Positions 25,396 to 35,885 of a DNA stretch of 64,000 nt are shown one piece after another. Source of the DNA: Corynebacterium liangguodongii (GTDB lineage: Bacteria > Actinomycetota > Actinomycetes > Mycobacteriales > Mycobacteriaceae); assembly GCF_003070865.1 (NCBI RefSeq), contig NZ_CP026948.1, forward strand, positions 1,302,001 through 1,366,000, read 5' to 3'. Each line of letters begins with the position of its first letter. The stretch's first letter is position 1. A model generated the notes under the pieces. The model was given only the letters and a program-made list of their open reading frames with translations. It had not been told where the DNA came from and did not search any database. Made by a program: the position numbers and the translations under genes.

Positions 25396-25875
25396 ATGAG
25401 TTCGACGCGGCGAGAGGGCACGACCAATCCCGGCGGAGCGGACGCCGAGCCGCCCACCGTCGACGTTGAGGCCGAGCCCGCCTCGAGGCGGCGCCGCTTG
25501 AGGCGCCGGAGGGGCGAGCTGATTACGGACGCCGCCGTCACCCACGAGCAGAACCTCCGCGCCCGCGAGCGCCGCTACGTGCTCCTGCAGGGCCTGCGCG
25601 TGCCGTTTATTCTCCTCTCCATCCTCGCCGCGTGGACTTTCCATAATTGGTGGCTCGCCGCGGTGTTGTTTGCCGTCTCGGTGCCGCTGCCGTGGATCGC
25701 GGTGATGATCGGCAACGGCCAGGGTGAGAAGCGGGATCCGCGCCGGCGCAATGTCTATAAGCCGGCCCAGGCGAGGGAGCAGGCGCGACGGGCGGAGCTT
25801 GAGCGGCAGGCGCGCCGCGAGATCGCCGATCGGGGAGCCGGGGGCGCTATCATCGACCACGATGAATTCGACTGA
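25396..25875 (+). CDS. DUF3099 membrane protein
   Basis: A 159-residue protein with a basic cytoplasmic N-terminal region (SRRRRLRRRRGELITDAAVTH), two transmembrane helices (about 68-85 and 88-104) and a charged C-terminal helix. ITDA and the PFxxxxxA helix are typical of DUF3099, which is found next to DUF3039 in actinobacteria. TACGCT (25382-25387), eight bases, then ATG 25396 suggests a leaderless start. Its last 14 bases overlap the methyltransferase gene. Function is unknown. Confidence 0.75.
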   Translation: MSSTRREGTTNPGGADAEPPTVDVEAEPASRRRRLRRRRGELITDAAVTHEQNLRARERRYVLLQGLRVPFILLSILAAWTFHNWWLAAVLFAVSVPLPWIAVMIGNGQGEKRDPRRRNVYKPAQAREQARRAELERQARREIADRGAGGAIIDHDEFD

Positions 25876-27412
25876 TCCTTCCCGCTTGTCCGGTATCGCC
25901 GCCGAGCTCGCCGCTGCGCTGGAGTCCGCGTCCTTTACCGCCGACGGCATCGCCGCGCACCTCGGGCCTCACGCGACGGAGGCGCTCTTTCGCGGCGAGC
26001 CCGGAGTCGTGCGCCACGCCTGCGCGGACGGTTCGCGGCGCTCCGGGCTGATACGTTTTCTGTTGCTGCGCGAGCCAGTAGGCGTCAATACGCTGGCGGA
26101 GCTTTTCGGGCCCACGCTCGCGCTTTCGCTTATCGACGCCCACGTTGCCACCCTCACCCCAGCGGGCGACGCCGCCATCGCCTTTGACGTTCGCCCCCAC
26201 GTCATCGCCGGGGCCCACCGAGTCGTCTTCTCCGACCTCGACGCCGCGATGACGCAGCACGTGCCCGGGCCCGACCACGTCCTCGGGGTGGGTTCTGCCT
26301 CCCTCTCCCTGCTCTCCGCCACCCCGCTGACCCCCGTCGATTCGGTGCTCGACCTCGGCTGCGGCTCCGGCGTGCAGGCTTTGGCGCAATCGGGCTGCGC
26401 GCAGCGCGTGGTGGCGACCGATGTCCACCCGAGGGCGCTCGACCTCGCGCGCGCCACCCTCTCCGCCAACGGGGTGGGCAACGTGGAGCTGCGCGAGGGC
26501 TCCTGGTTCGAGCCCGTGCGCGGCGAGCGCTTTGACCGCATCGTGGCCAACCCGCCGTTCGTCGTGGGCACCGGGGAGATCGGCCACGTCTACCGGGACT
26601 CCGGCCTCGACCTTGACGGGGCGAGCGAGCTCGTTGTCTCCCGCGCCGCGGAGCACCTCGCCCCGGGGGGCACGGCGTTCCTGCTCGCCTCCTGGGTGCA
26701 CTCGTGCGACGGGACGTGGCAAAGCCGCGTCGCCTCCTGGCTGCCGCCCACCGGGGTCTCGGCGTGGGTGATCCAGCGCGACGCTGTCGACCCCGGCATG
26801 TACGTATCCACGTGGCTGCGCGACGAATCGATCGACCCGCGCTCGCGTAAGGGCGTCGAGGCCACGATGCGGTGGCTCGACCACTTCGCCGCCGAGGGGG
26901 TGCGCGGTATAGGTTTCGGCTGGGTGTTCATCCGCGACATCGGCGATGCCCCCACCGAGGTCACGGCGGAAGACCTCACCCACCCGTTCGACGACCCGCT
27001 CGGCCCGGAGGTCGAAGAGTACTTCACGCGCATGGACTGGCTGCGCGGTATCGGCCTCGACGATGTGGCGGGCTCGCGCTTCGTGGTGCGACCGGGGCTC
27101 GCCGCCTCAGAGGTCAGCGTCGCAGATTCCCGCACCGGGATGGGGTTTGAGCGCACGGTGGTGCGCGTCAGCCGCACAGAGGGGCCGCGCTTTAGCCACG
27201 ACATCGACGCCACCCTCTACTCGATTCTGGCCGGCCTCAACCCGCGCGGGCTCACGCTGGGGGACGTTGCCGGGCTGTGGGCGGCCTCCCACGGGCTTGA
27301 CGACGCCGCCACCGAGAAGCTCATCTCCCAGGCCGCCGCCGCGGCGGTTGACCTCGTGCGCCACGGCCTTATCCTCCCAGCCGACATCGCGGAACTGGCG
27401 GCGCTGTCATGA
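25862..27412 (+). CDS. Class I SAM-dependent methyltransferase (NPPF type)
   Basis: A 516-residue protein with an N-terminal domain (about 1-140), a Rossmann methyltransferase domain with motif [15 protein letters not shown] (about 160) and motif [11 protein letters not shown] (about 225), and a long C-terminal domain. NPPF is the signature of enzymes that methylate adenine-N6, guanine-N2 or glutamine side chains. The HemK/RlmG group is closest in pattern, but the target is unknown. TATCAT (25848-25853), eight bases, then ATG 25862 fits a leaderless start inside the end of DUF3099. The stop overlaps dtd (ATGA). Confidence 0.78.
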   Translation: MNSTDPSRLSGIAAELAAALESASFTADGIAAHLGPHATEALFRGEPGVVRHACADGSRRSGLIRFLLLREPVGVNTLAELFGPTLALSLIDAHVATLTPAGDAAIAFDVRPHVIAGAHRVVFSDLDAAMTQHVPGPDHVLGVGSASLSLLSATPLTPVDSVLDLGCGSGVQALAQSGCAQRVVATDVHPRALDLARATLSANGVGNVELREGSWFEPVRGERFDRIVANPPFVVGTGEIGHVYRDSGLDLDGASELVVSRAAEHLAPGGTAFLLASWVHSCDGTWQSRVASWLPPTGVSAWVIQRDAVDPGMYVSTWLRDESIDPRSRKGVEATMRWLDHFAAEGVRGIGFGWVFIRDIGDAPTEVTAEDLTHPFDDPLGPEVEEYFTRMDWLRGIGLDDVAGSRFVVRPGLAASEVSVADSRTGMGFERTVVRVSRTEGPRFSHDIDATLYSILAGLNPRGLTLGDVAGLWAASHGLDDAATEKLISQAAAAAVDLVRHGLILPADIAELAALS

Positions 27413-27852
27413 GAGCTGTGCTCACGCGGGTCGCTCGCGCCTCCGTCACCGTCGACGGCGAGGTCGTGGGCTCGATCGACTGCCCCGCCACGGGCGGGGT
27501 CTTGGCGCTTGTCGGCGTGGGGCGTGACGACGCAGATGATGCGTGGCGCACCATGGCCCGCAAGATCGCCGAGCTACGCATCCTCGAGGGTCCAGGCGGG
27601 GAGGTCTCCGTCACCGACGTCGGCGCCCCCGTGTTGCTAGTCAGCCAATTCACCCTCATGGGGCGCACCGCCAAGGGGCGCAGGCCGTCGTGGGCGGACG
27701 CGGCGCCCGGGGAGGCGGCGGCCCCCGTCATCGAGCGGATTGCAGCCGAGCTGCGCTCCCGCGGGATCCACGTCGAGCAGGGCCGGTTCGGGGCGATGAT
27801 GGAGGTGACAAGCGTCAACCTCGGCCCGTTTACCGTACTTGTCGAGACATAG
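27409..27852 (+). CDS. dtd: D-aminoacyl-tRNA deacylase
   Basis: A 147-residue proofreading enzyme that removes D-amino acids wrongly attached to tRNA. Both active-site motifs are intact: [10 protein letters not shown] with the catalytic threonine, and the Gly-Pro motif in [11 protein letters not shown] from the partner subunit. It starts at ATG 27409, overlapping the methyltransferase stop by 4 bases. A loose dyad ACATAGG/CCTATGT (27847-27879) begins inside its last codons. Confidence 0.95.
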   Translation: MRAVLTRVARASVTVDGEVVGSIDCPATGGVLALVGVGRDDADDAWRTMARKIAELRILEGPGGEVSVTDVGAPVLLVSQFTLMGRTAKGRRPSWADAAPGEAAAPVIERIAAELRSRGIHVEQGRFGAMMEVTSVNLGPFTVLVET

Positions 27853-27910
27853 GGTGGCACGCGGGATAATATCCTATGTGACCTGCATGCGAAGCGCCAC
27901 GAATGAAAGT

Positions 27911-27940
27911 GGGAACAATTTCTTATTGTTGGGCGTTTAG
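27911..27940 (+). promoter_or_regulatory. SigH-type (ECF) promoter of sigB
   Basis: GGGAAC (27911-27916), a 17-base spacer and CGTTTAG (27934-27940) match the GGAAY / YGTT pattern of corynebacterial SigH-class promoters. It lies about 30 bases before the GAGGAGG ribosome site of sigB. TAATAT just upstream (27867-27872) may be a second, housekeeping -10. Confidence 0.5.
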
Positions 27941-27975
27941 CGGTTAGACCCGTACCTTTCGAGGAGGCCTCACAC

Positions 27976-28968
27976 ATGACACAACCGGACCAGGTTTTCG
28001 CCGCCGACGAGGAAAACGTCGATCGTGGCAGCCGACGGAACCAGACGAACGACAACCCGTCGGCGGACTTGGTCCGCGTCTACCTCAACGGGATTGGTAA
28101 GACCGCCCTGCTCGACGCAGAGGAGGAGGTAGAGCTCGCCCAGCGCATCGAGGTCGGGCTCTACGCCCAACACCTGTTGAATGACCCGGACACGCAACTC
28201 ACCCGCGCGAAGAAGCGCGATTTGAAGATCCTGGCCAAGGACGGCCGCCGAGCCCGGACCCACCTGCTCGAGGCGAACCTGCGCCTCGTGGTGTCCTTGG
28301 CCAAGCGCTACACCGGCCGGGGAATGCCCCTGCTCGACCTCATCCAGGAGGGCAACCTCGGGCTCATCCGCGCGATGGAGAAGTTCGACTACTCCAAGGG
28401 GTTTAAGTTCTCCACCTACGCCACGTGGTGGATTCGCCAGGCAATCACCCGCGGCATGGCCGACCAGTCGCGCACGATCCGCCTGCCCGTCCACCTCGTC
28501 GAGCAGGTGAACAAGCTCTCTCGCATCCGCCGCGAGATGTACCAGTCCTTGGGCCGCGAACCCACGAACGAGGAACTCTCCGAGGAGTCCGGGATCGACG
28601 AGTCGAAAATTGAGATGCTCCTGCGCCAGTCGCGCGACCCGGTGAGCCTGGACATGCCCGTCGGCGCCGACGAGGAGGCCCCGTTGGGCGACTTCATCGA
28701 GGACGCCGAGGCCACCGACGCCGAGGACGCGGTCGTCTCCACCCTGCGCCACGACGATATCCACGACATCATCGCCGGGCTGGAGCAGCGCGAGCAAGAC
28801 GTCATCCGCCTGCGCTACGGTCTGGACGACGGCGTGCCCCGCACCCTCGACCAGATCGGGCGCCAGTTCGGGCTCTCCCGCGAGCGCGTGCGCCAAATCG
28901 AGCGCGAGGTCATGGCAAAGCTCCGCGTCGGCGAGCGGGCCGATAGGCTGCGCGACTACGCCCTCTAA
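27976..28968 (+). CDS. sigB: Principal-like sigma factor SigB
   Basis: A 330-residue group 2 sigma factor, close to SigA in regions 2-4 ([52 protein letters not shown]) but without the long basic/acidic N-terminus. In corynebacteria it serves general stress and transition-phase transcription. Upstream, GGGAAC-N17-CGTT suggests that it is itself switched on by an ECF factor. ATG 27976 has a perfect GAGGAGG 8 bases before it. dtxR follows 145 bases downstream. Confidence 0.95.
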   Translation: MTQPDQVFAADEENVDRGSRRNQTNDNPSADLVRVYLNGIGKTALLDAEEEVELAQRIEVGLYAQHLLNDPDTQLTRAKKRDLKILAKDGRRARTHLLEANLRLVVSLAKRYTGRGMPLLDLIQEGNLGLIRAMEKFDYSKGFKFSTYATWWIRQAITRGMADQSRTIRLPVHLVEQVNKLSRIRREMYQSLGREPTNEELSEESGIDESKIEMLLRQSRDPVSLDMPVGADEEAPLGDFIEDAEATDAEDAVVSTLRHDDIHDIIAGLEQREQDVIRLRYGLDDGVPRTLDQIGRQFGLSRERVRQIEREVMAKLRVGERADRLRDYAL

Positions 28969-29112
28969 GCCTCGCTTTCAGCGCTTTCAGCGGTGGCGTC
29001 TCCGGCTGCTTGCTAAAGTGTGTGAGGTATTTTTCTCTCCCGCGCGGTAGGGCCCATGCCGGGCCCCGGGCGCGGCGAGGCTGATCGAGCGGGAATGGGG
29101 TAAGTAGAAGGC

Positions 29113-29802
29113 GTGCGTGATCTAGTCGATACCACAGAGATGTACCTGCGAACGGTCTACGAGCTCGAAGAGGAAGGGATCGTCCCGCTGCGCGCGCGCA
29201 TCGTCGAGCGCCTCGATCAGTCCGGCCCGACGGTCTCCCAAACCGTCGCGCGCATGGAGCGCGACGGCCTGCTCGTCGTCGAGGCGGATCGTTCGCTCTC
29301 CCTCACCCCGCTCGGCCGTAAGCGCGCCACCGCGGTGATGCGCAAGCACCGCCTGGCTGAGCGCCTGCTCACCGATGTCTTGCAGCTCGACTTGTCGAAG
29401 GTGCACGAGGAGGCGTGCCGCTGGGAGCACGTGATGAGCGAAGAGGTCGAGCGCCGAGTCGTCGCGATCCTCGAAGAGCCCTACCGCTCCCCCTTTGGCA
29501 ACCCGATTCCGGCGCTCGACGCGCTGGGCGTCGATAAGCGTCCCGCCCTCGAGCCTGGCGAGCGCGCGAGCGATTTGGACTACTCCGCGCCGGTGAGCGC
29601 CACCGTCGTCCAGATCAGCGAGATCCTCCAGCTCAACATGGAGCAATTCCGCAGCCTACAGCGCGCCGGCGTGACCATCGGCGGCCGCGTGCAGCTCGAG
29701 CGCGACGACGACGGCGGCATTGTGGTGACCCCACAGGAGGGCACCGCTGCCGTGCTCCGGCCGGAGGTCGCCCACGCGCTGCGGGTCTTACCCACTGCTT
29801 GA
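29113..29802 (+). CDS. dtxR: Iron-dependent repressor DtxR
   Basis: A 229-residue metal-activated repressor of iron uptake and toxin genes in corynebacteria. The N-terminus [20 protein letters not shown] is nearly that of C. diphtheriae DtxR. Primary metal ligands Met10, Cys102, Glu105 and His106 and ancillary ligands His79, Glu83 and His98 are all present at the canonical positions. A winged helix (about 20-65) is followed by a dimerization domain and a C-terminal SH3-like domain (about 150-225). It starts with GTG 29113. The conserved neighbour galE follows 17 bases later, presumably in one operon. Confidence 0.96.
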   Translation: MRDLVDTTEMYLRTVYELEEEGIVPLRARIVERLDQSGPTVSQTVARMERDGLLVVEADRSLSLTPLGRKRATAVMRKHRLAERLLTDVLQLDLSKVHEEACRWEHVMSEEVERRVVAILEEPYRSPFGNPIPALDALGVDKRPALEPGERASDLDYSAPVSATVVQISEILQLNMEQFRSLQRAGVTIGGRVQLERDDDGGIVVTPQEGTAAVLRPEVAHALRVLPTA

Positions 29803-29819
29803 GTCGAGAAAGGCAATCC

Positions 29820-30806
29820 ATGAAAATCCTTGTCACCGGGGGCGCGGGCTATGTCGGCAGCGTCTGCTCGGCCGTGCTCCTCGAGGCGGGCCACGATGTG
29901 AGCATCATCGATGACTTCTCCACGGGCAACCGCGAGGCCGTGCCCGAGGGCGCGCACCTTGTCGAGGGCCGCGTCTCCGACGTCATCGACGACGTGCTGG
30001 CCGCGGGCGGGTTCGACGCGGTGGTCCACTTCGCGGCGCGCTCCCTCGTTGGCGAGTCGGTTGAGGTGCCGCACGAGTATTGGCGCGATAACGTGGGAAC
30101 CAGCCTCGCCCTGCTCGACGCGATGCGTCGCGCCGGGGTGTCAAACCTCGTGTTTTCCTCCACCGCCGCGACCTACGGCGAGCCCGATCAGGTGCCGATT
30201 ACCGAGGACGCCCCTACGCGCCCGACCAACCCCTACGGCGCGACGAAGCTCTCGATCGACTACGCCATCGGCTCCTACTGCCGTGCCTACGGCCTGGGGG
30301 CGACCAGCCTGCGCTACTTCAACGTTGCGGGCGCCCACGGGCGCGTGGGCGAGAACCACAAGACCGAGACCCACCTCATCCCGCTCGTGCTGCAGGTCGC
30401 GCTTGGCTTCCGCGAGAGCATCAAGATCTTTGGCGACGACTGGCCGACGAAGGACGGCACGTGCGTGCGGGACTACATCCACGTGCGCGATCTTGCCGAC
30501 GCCCACGTGCTCGCCCTCGAAACCAACACGCCCGGCACCCACCGGATCTACAACCTCGGCTCCGGCGACGGGTACTCGGTGCGCGAGGTCATCGAGGCGT
30601 GCCGCGAGGTCACGGGGCATCCTATTCCCGCCGAGGTGGCCCCGCGGCGCGCGGGCGATCCCGCGGTGCTCATCGCGTCGTCGGCCAAGATCACCCGGGA
30701 GCTCGGGTGGGACCCGACCCGCACGACGCTGCGCCGCATCGTCGAGGACGCGTGGGCCTACACCTCCGCGCTCGGGGAGCGCCTAAACGCCGCGCCGAAG
30801 CGCTAG
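29820..30806 (+). CDS. galE: UDP-glucose 4-epimerase
   Basis: A 328-residue short-chain dehydrogenase that interconverts UDP-glucose and UDP-galactose for cell-wall arabinogalactan. The NAD site GGAGYVGS is at the N-terminus. The catalytic Ser is in [10 protein letters not shown] and the Tyr-Lys pair in [14 protein letters not shown] 29820 follows GAAAGG. A longer frame starting at 29799 would overlap dtxR and is rejected. Linkage dtxR-galE is a corynebacterial hallmark. Confidence 0.95.
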   Translation: MKILVTGGAGYVGSVCSAVLLEAGHDVSIIDDFSTGNREAVPEGAHLVEGRVSDVIDDVLAAGGFDAVVHFAARSLVGESVEVPHEYWRDNVGTSLALLDAMRRAGVSNLVFSSTAATYGEPDQVPITEDAPTRPTNPYGATKLSIDYAIGSYCRAYGLGATSLRYFNVAGAHGRVGENHKTETHLIPLVLQVALGFRESIKIFGDDWPTKDGTCVRDYIHVRDLADAHVLALETNTPGTHRIYNLGSGDGYSVREVIEACREVTGHPIPAEVAPRRAGDPAVLIASSAKITRELGWDPTRTTLRRIVEDAWAYTSALGERLNAAPKR

Positions 30807-30810
30807 AGCG

Positions 30811-31926
30811 CTAGGTCGCCGTGGCGGGATCGATCGCCTCCCACGTCATTGCGCACCCCGCCGCGGCGGTTTCCACCAGCTCGTCGTGCATGCCGTTGTG
30901 GAGCATGGTCAACAGCATCTCCGAGAGGCTATGCCCTGGCTCCTCTAGCTGGGCGCAGGTCAGCGCGATGATCGCCCAGGAGCTCAGCTTGCGCTCGGTG
31001 GCGATGATCGCCCACAAAGACAGCGCGTTCGCCCGGATCTCTCCACTGTAGGCCTTGGCCACCCAGGCCAGCGCCGTCGCCGCGCTCAGTGGCGAGGCGA
31101 GCGCGTCAACGATCAGCGCGTCGCGGCCGCAGCGCCGCGAGAGCATCGCGGCGAGCTCCACCCCGTCGCCGGGGCAGGCGAAGACGGAGGCGTCCGCCTC
31201 ACACTCGGTGATCACGGGGCGCGCCATCGCCTCGTGGATGATGGCGCAGCGCTCGGCGAAGTCCTCCCACACCCCGAACTCGCCGTCTCGGTAGGCCGCG
31301 GCAAGCTGGTTGCCGAGAGCACGTGCCGCGGGTGGGTCGTAGTCTGGGTGGCCCTCTGGTTCGGGGTCGAAGGGATCGAAGAAGGCGAACGCCTCCTCGC
31401 GGCCCAGCTCCGGCAGCCCCCCGTTGGAGAGCAGCTGCTCCATGGCGGGAGAGGACGCGACGCTCGAGACCGTTCCTCCCGCCCAATCCTTGCCGAGCCC
31501 GCTCGCTTGTCGCTGCTCCTCGTTTGGCCCGAAGACGAGGGTGTAGGGGGTGCCGTGGGCGATTTCGGAGACGTGCCAGCAGGCGTCGATAAGCGGGCCG
31601 CCCTGCGGGGAGCGAAGCGAGCTGAGCAGTTCCGTCGTGCGCGAGACGAGCTCGGAGTCGGGGATCCGGGTCACGATGACGGCGTAGTAGGCCTCGCACT
31701 GGCCGCCGGGCGTGTGAAGAAGAGCGGGAAGCATGTGGTGGGTGTGGGCGATATCAGCCCGCATGACGGGGCCGAGCACGGCCGAGGTCTTGCCGTTGGC
31801 GAAGGTGAAGCCATCGGAGAGAAGGCCGACGATGACGGTGGATTCCTGAGGGTAGAAGCCGAAGATGCCGGGCAGCGCGGCGATGATGTCTGAGGGTCCG
31901 GTGAGTGGTTGTTGCGACAGGGTCAT
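30811..31926 (-). CDS. DUF4192 protein
   Basis: A 371-residue cytoplasmic protein of an actinobacterial family of unknown function. The family N-terminus is recognisable (TGPSDIIAALPGIFGFYPQESTVIVGL), as is the middle block WVAKAYSGEIRANALSLWAII. There is no membrane segment or catalytic motif. It is convergent with galE, with 4 bases between the stops, and its start faces the PAC2 gene across 234 bases. That intergenic region holds a SigH-like promoter belonging to the other strand. Confidence 0.75.
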   Translation of the reverse strand: MTLSQQPLTGPSDIIAALPGIFGFYPQESTVIVGLLSDGFTFANGKTSAVLGPVMRADIAHTHHMLPALLHTPGGQCEAYYAVIVTRIPDSELVSRTTELLSSLRSPQGGPLIDACWHVSEIAHGTPYTLVFGPNEEQRQASGLGKDWAGGTVSSVASSPAMEQLLSNGGLPELGREEAFAFFDPFDPEPEGHPDYDPPAARALGNQLAAAYRDGEFGVWEDFAERCAIIHEAMARPVITECEADASVFACPGDGVELAAMLSRRCGRDALIVDALASPLSAATALAWVAKAYSGEIRANALSLWAIIATERKLSSWAIIALTCAQLEEPGHSLSEMLLTMLHNGMHDELVETAAAGCAMTWEAIDPATAT

Positions 31927-32075
31927 ACCTCGTTAGACTTGGCGAACCCGCAGCTGGGATCCCCCTCGCCTCGGCGGCGACGGCCCCAGCTGTGGATAAC
32001 CCAGGGCTATCCACAGCCGCGGCGCGGCCCTCTAGCAATTGCCGCGCGCGTCGGGCACAATAGGGGGTTCAACGT

Positions 32076-32103
32076 GGGAATGATGGGACGCCGGGTGTCG
32101 TTG
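32076..32103 (+). promoter_or_regulatory. SigH-type promoter of the PAC2 gene
   Basis: GGGAAT (32076-32081), a 17-base spacer and CGTTG (32099-32103) have the same elements and the same spacing as the promoter before sigB. The AAAGGAG ribosome site and ATG 32161 follow about 45-60 bases on. Confidence 0.45.
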
Positions 32104-32160
32104 CACCTCACAGTGGCAATCGTAGGAAAAACGGTACCAACGAACGCAAAAGGAGAAGAC

Positions 32161-33261
32161 ATGCCGGAGAAGGATCCTCACATGTACGAGCTCGAATACC
32201 CCGCCCCCAAGGTCGGAGGGGATGCGACCGGTCCCACCCTTATTGTCGCGCTGCAGGGCTATGCTGATGCCGGGCACGCCGTGGAGGGCGCGGCCGACCA
32301 CCTCAAGGCCGCGTTAGAGTCGCGCACGGTGGCAACCTTTAGCAACGACGAGCTGATCGATTACCGCTCGCGCCGGCCCATGATTACCCTCTCCCACCAC
32401 GAACTCACCCACGTCGAGGACCTCCAATTAGACATGAGGGTGCTGCGCGATAACCGCGGCGAGTCGTTCCTCCTGCTCTCCGGCCCGGAGCCGGACCTGC
32501 GTTGGGAGGCCTTTAGCGCGGCGGTGGCCGACTTGGTCGAGCGCTTCGACGTGGACAAGACCATCTGCCTCTACGCCGCCCCGATGGGCGCGCCGCACAC
32601 GCGCCCGCTCGTCGTCTCCGCCCACGGCAACGACCGCGACCTGGTGGGCACGATGTTTACCATCGACGGGATGGTCACCGCCCCCGGCTCTGCCTCGATC
32701 ATGATCGAGCGCGAGCTGCACAAGCGCGGGCGCAAGGTGGCGGGCTATACCGCCCACGTCCCGCACTACATCGCGGCCTCCCCCTACCCCGGGGCGACCT
32801 TCCAGCTGCTCCAATCCGTCTCCGACGCCTCGCACCTCCAGTTCCCGCTGCGCGCGCTCGAGGCCGACATGGAACGGGTGGCGCGGCAGCTCGCGGAGCA
32901 GACGGAGTCGTCCTCGGAGATTATGCAGGTTGTCAACGCCCTCGAGCAGCACTACGACACGGAGATGGAGGAGTACCGCGACCGCCACCCCGAGGCGATG
33001 ATGCCGGGCGAGGCCCAGATGCCCAGCGGCGAGGAGATCAGCGAGGCGTTCGAGAACTTCCTCTCCGCCATCGACGACCGCGACAGCGACTCCTTCGGCG
33101 AGCGCGCCCTACCCTCCCGCGGAGAGACCACTACGCGCCTCGCGGACCACTTCTACACCTACCCGGAGTCCAACGACCCGGAATCCAACGCGCAGGAGGG
33201 TTCGGGAACCGACGGCGGCGACGGCGCGGAGGGTGACAAGGGGCGCGGGGATCACTTGTAG
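32161..33261 (+). CDS. PAC2-family protein
   Basis: A 366-residue protein with a PAC2 (proteasome-assembly-chaperone-like, ATP-grasp-associated) fold. TLIVALQGYADAGHAVEGAADHL is the typical N-terminal strand-helix, and MVTAPGSASIMIERELHKRG and HVPHYIAASPYPGATFQLLQ follow. The C-terminal 100 residues are acidic and low in complexity. The M. tuberculosis member of this family sits at the same locus. Function in bacteria is unknown. ATG 32161 follows AAAGGAG, and the upstream extension of the frame is not used. A SigH-type promoter suggests thiol or heat stress control. Confidence 0.8.
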   Translation: MPEKDPHMYELEYPAPKVGGDATGPTLIVALQGYADAGHAVEGAADHLKAALESRTVATFSNDELIDYRSRRPMITLSHHELTHVEDLQLDMRVLRDNRGESFLLLSGPEPDLRWEAFSAAVADLVERFDVDKTICLYAAPMGAPHTRPLVVSAHGNDRDLVGTMFTIDGMVTAPGSASIMIERELHKRGRKVAGYTAHVPHYIAASPYPGATFQLLQSVSDASHLQFPLRALEADMERVARQLAEQTESSSEIMQVVNALEQHYDTEMEEYRDRHPEAMMPGEAQMPSGEEISEAFENFLSAIDDRDSDSFGERALPSRGETTTRLADHFYTYPESNDPESNAQEGSGTDGGDGAEGDKGRGDHL

Positions 33262-33288
33262 TCGCCCGGGTCGGCTACGGTGGAACGC

Positions 33289-35832
33289 GTGACACTTGCC
33301 GATAAGCTCCCCGACCTCACCGATGTCCCCGAATCGCTTTTCGAAGAAGCGGTGTGGGAGACCTTCCTCGCGTGGACGGCCGAGCGCGGCATCTCCCTCT
33401 ACCCGGCGCAGGAGGAAGCCTCCTTGGCTCTTTTGGCCGGCGATAACGTCATCTTGGCCACGCCGACCGGGTCGGGTAAGTCGATGGTGGCCAACGCCGC
33501 GCACTTCATCGCCATGGCGCGCGGGCAGCGCTCGTTCTACACCGCGCCGATCAAGGCGCTGGTGAGCGAGAAGTTCTTCGCCCTGTGTGAGATCTTCGGC
33601 CCGGAAAACGTTGGCATGATGACGGGGGACGCCACCGTCAACGCCCACGCGCCGATCATCGCCGCCACCGCGGAGATCGTGGCTAATATCGCGCTGCGCG
33701 AGGGAAAGAACGCCTCCATCGACCAGGTGGTGATGGACGAGTTCCATTACTACTCGGAGCCCGGTCGCGGCTGGGCGTGGCAGGTGCCGCTGCTTGAGCT
33801 GCCGCGCGCCCAGTTCCTCTTGATGTCCGCCACCCTGGGTGAGACGCAGTGGCTGGAGACCGACCTCACCGAGCGCACCGGCCGCACCACCACCTACGTC
33901 GGCGGCTCGCAACGCCCGGTCCCGCTCGACTTCCACTACGTCTTCACCCCGGTCCACGAGACGATCGAGCAGCTCCTTGACGACGGCCTCGCCCCCATTT
34001 ACGTCGTCCACTTCTCCCAGCGCGAAGCCACGGAACGCGCGCAGGCGCTGACCAGCATGAACTTCGTAAGCGCCGAGGAGAAAGAGCGCATCGCCGAGGA
34101 GATCGGAGATTTCCGCTTCACCACGACCTTTGGTAAGACCCTCTCGAAGCTCCTGCGGCGGGGCATCGGCGTGCACCACGCGGGCATGCTGCCGAAGTAC
34201 CGCAGGCTGGTCGAGCGATTGTCCCAGACCGGGCTGCTCAAGGTGATCTGCGGCACCGATACTCTCGGGGTGGGTATCAACGTTCCCATCCGCACGGTGC
34301 TGCTGACGGGGCTGGCCAAGTACGACGGCACCCGCCAGCGGATCTTGAAGTCCCGCGAGTTCCACCAGATCGCGGGTCGGGCCGGCCGCGCCGGCTTCGA
34401 TACCAAGGGCACCGTGGTCGTTGAGGCACCCGAGCACGAGATCGAGAACGTCAAGCTGCGGCGCAAGGCCGGGGATGACCCGAAGAAGCTGAAGAAGATC
34501 CGCAAGAAGGCCCCGCGCGACGGCGAGGTGTCGTGGTCGGAGAAGACGTTCGAGCGCCTCACCACGGCGGAGCCGGAGGAGTTGACGAGCCAGTTTAAGG
34601 TCTCGAATTCGATGCTGCTCAACGTCGTGGCCCGCCCCGGCGACGGCTACGGGCACTTAAAGCGCCTGCTGCGCACGAACCACGACACGCGGGCGAAGCA
34701 GAACCAGGACATCCTCACGGCGGTGGAGCTCTTTCGCGGGCTTGTCGAGGCCGGTGTGGTCGAGCGGACCCCGGATTCCCCGGCGATGCGCCCGTACACT
34801 CTCACCGTTGAGCTCGATCGCGACTTCGCGCTCAACCAGCCCCTCTCCCCTTTCGCCCTGGCCTTCCTCTCCGTGCTGGATCCGGATTCGCCGACGTATT
34901 CGCTCGACGTCATCTCGACTTTCGAGGCGATCCTGGATGATCCGCGGCAGCTGCTCAAGGCGCAGGAGTCGGCGGCGCGGAGAGAGGAGCTCGCGGCGCT
35001 GAAGGCCGACGGGGTCGACTACGTCGAGCGGATGGCCCTGCTCGAGGACGTCACCTACCCGCAGCCGCTGGGCGAGGAGCTCGAGGCGGCGTTCGAGACC
35101 TTCCGCGAGTCCCATCCCTGGGCTAAGGAGTTCGAGCTCTCGCCGAAGTCCGTGGTGCGCGACATGGTGGAGCACGCGATGACGTTTTCTGACCTCGTTG
35201 CCACCTACGGCTTGGCGCGCTCGGAGGGCGTGGTCTTGCGCTACCTCACCGACGCGTGGCGGACGCTGACGCATTCGGTGCCCGATTCCTACCTCACAGA
35301 CGAGCTCGGCGATATCATCACCTGGCTCGGCGAGCTCGTCCGCCAGGTGGATTCCTCTCTCATCGACGAGTGGGCGCACATGGCCGACGAGGACACCCCG
35401 ATTTCTCCTGAGACGCTTGAGCGCGAGCTGGCCTTCGGGGTTGAAGACCCGACGGCGCTGACCGCGAATCGCCGGGCGTTTAAGGTGATGGTGCGCAATT
35501 TCTTCTTCCGGCTCGTCGAGCTCTTCGCCTTCGAGAAAGAGGAGCAGCTCGACGAGGCCGTAGGCTACCTCGATCCCGAGTCGAGGCCCGTGTGGCCCGA
35601 GGAGCTGGACGGCTATTTCGATGAGTACGACGACGTGCTTATCGACGCCGATGCGCGCGGCCCGGAGTATTTCCGCCTCTCCGGCGAGCAGGGCCGCGAG
35701 TGGAGCGTCGTCCAGGTCATCCGCGACCCCGCAGGCGATAATGCTTTTCAACTACACGGGGTCGTCGACCTCGACGCCTCGGACGCCACCGGCGAGGTTC
35801 GGCTCAGCCGCCTCGAGGTCATCAAGGCATAA
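33289..35832 (+). CDS. Ski2-like DEAD/DEAH RNA helicase with DUF3516
   Basis: A superfamily II helicase of about 847 residues. Motif I is ATPTGSGKSMVA, motif II VMDEFHYYSEP, motif III LMSATLGE, and motif VI FHQIAGRAGRAGF. The C-terminal half corresponds to DUF3516, found with such helicases in actinobacteria. A role in RNA turnover is likely but unproven. Two GTG starts are in frame (33280 and 33289). The second is preferred because TACGGT (33276-33281) lies exactly 7 bases before it, a leaderless arrangement. The frame then has no ribosome site. Confidence 0.85.
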   Translation: MTLADKLPDLTDVPESLFEEAVWETFLAWTAERGISLYPAQEEASLALLAGDNVILATPTGSGKSMVANAAHFIAMARGQRSFYTAPIKALVSEKFFALCEIFGPENVGMMTGDATVNAHAPIIAATAEIVANIALREGKNASIDQVVMDEFHYYSEPGRGWAWQVPLLELPRAQFLLMSATLGETQWLETDLTERTGRTTTYVGGSQRPVPLDFHYVFTPVHETIEQLLDDGLAPIYVVHFSQREATERAQALTSMNFVSAEEKERIAEEIGDFRFTTTFGKTLSKLLRRGIGVHHAGMLPKYRRLVERLSQTGLLKVICGTDTLGVGINVPIRTVLLTGLAKYDGTRQRILKSREFHQIAGRAGRAGFDTKGTVVVEAPEHEIENVKLRRKAGDDPKKLKKIRKKAPRDGEVSWSEKTFERLTTAEPEELTSQFKVSNSMLLNVVARPGDGYGHLKRLLRTNHDTRAKQNQDILTAVELFRGLVEAGVVERTPDSPAMRPYTLTVELDRDFALNQPLSPFALAFLSVLDPDSPTYSLDVISTFEAILDDPRQLLKAQESAARREELAALKADGVDYVERMALLEDVTYPQPLGEELEAAFETFRESHPWAKEFELSPKSVVRDMVEHAMTFSDLVATYGLARSEGVVLRYLTDAWRTLTHSVPDSYLTDELGDIITWLGELVRQVDSSLIDEWAHMADEDTPISPETLERELAFGVEDPTALTANRRAFKVMVRNFFFRLVELFAFEKEEQLDEAVGYLDPESRPVWPEELDGYFDEYDDVLIDADARGPEYFRLSGEQGREWSVVQVIRDPAGDNAFQLHGVVDLDASDATGEVRLSRLEVIKA

Positions 35833-35885
35833 CTATAGGCGGGGCGGCCTACGCTCGTCCAAGAGGGTCAAGTACACTCATAGGT

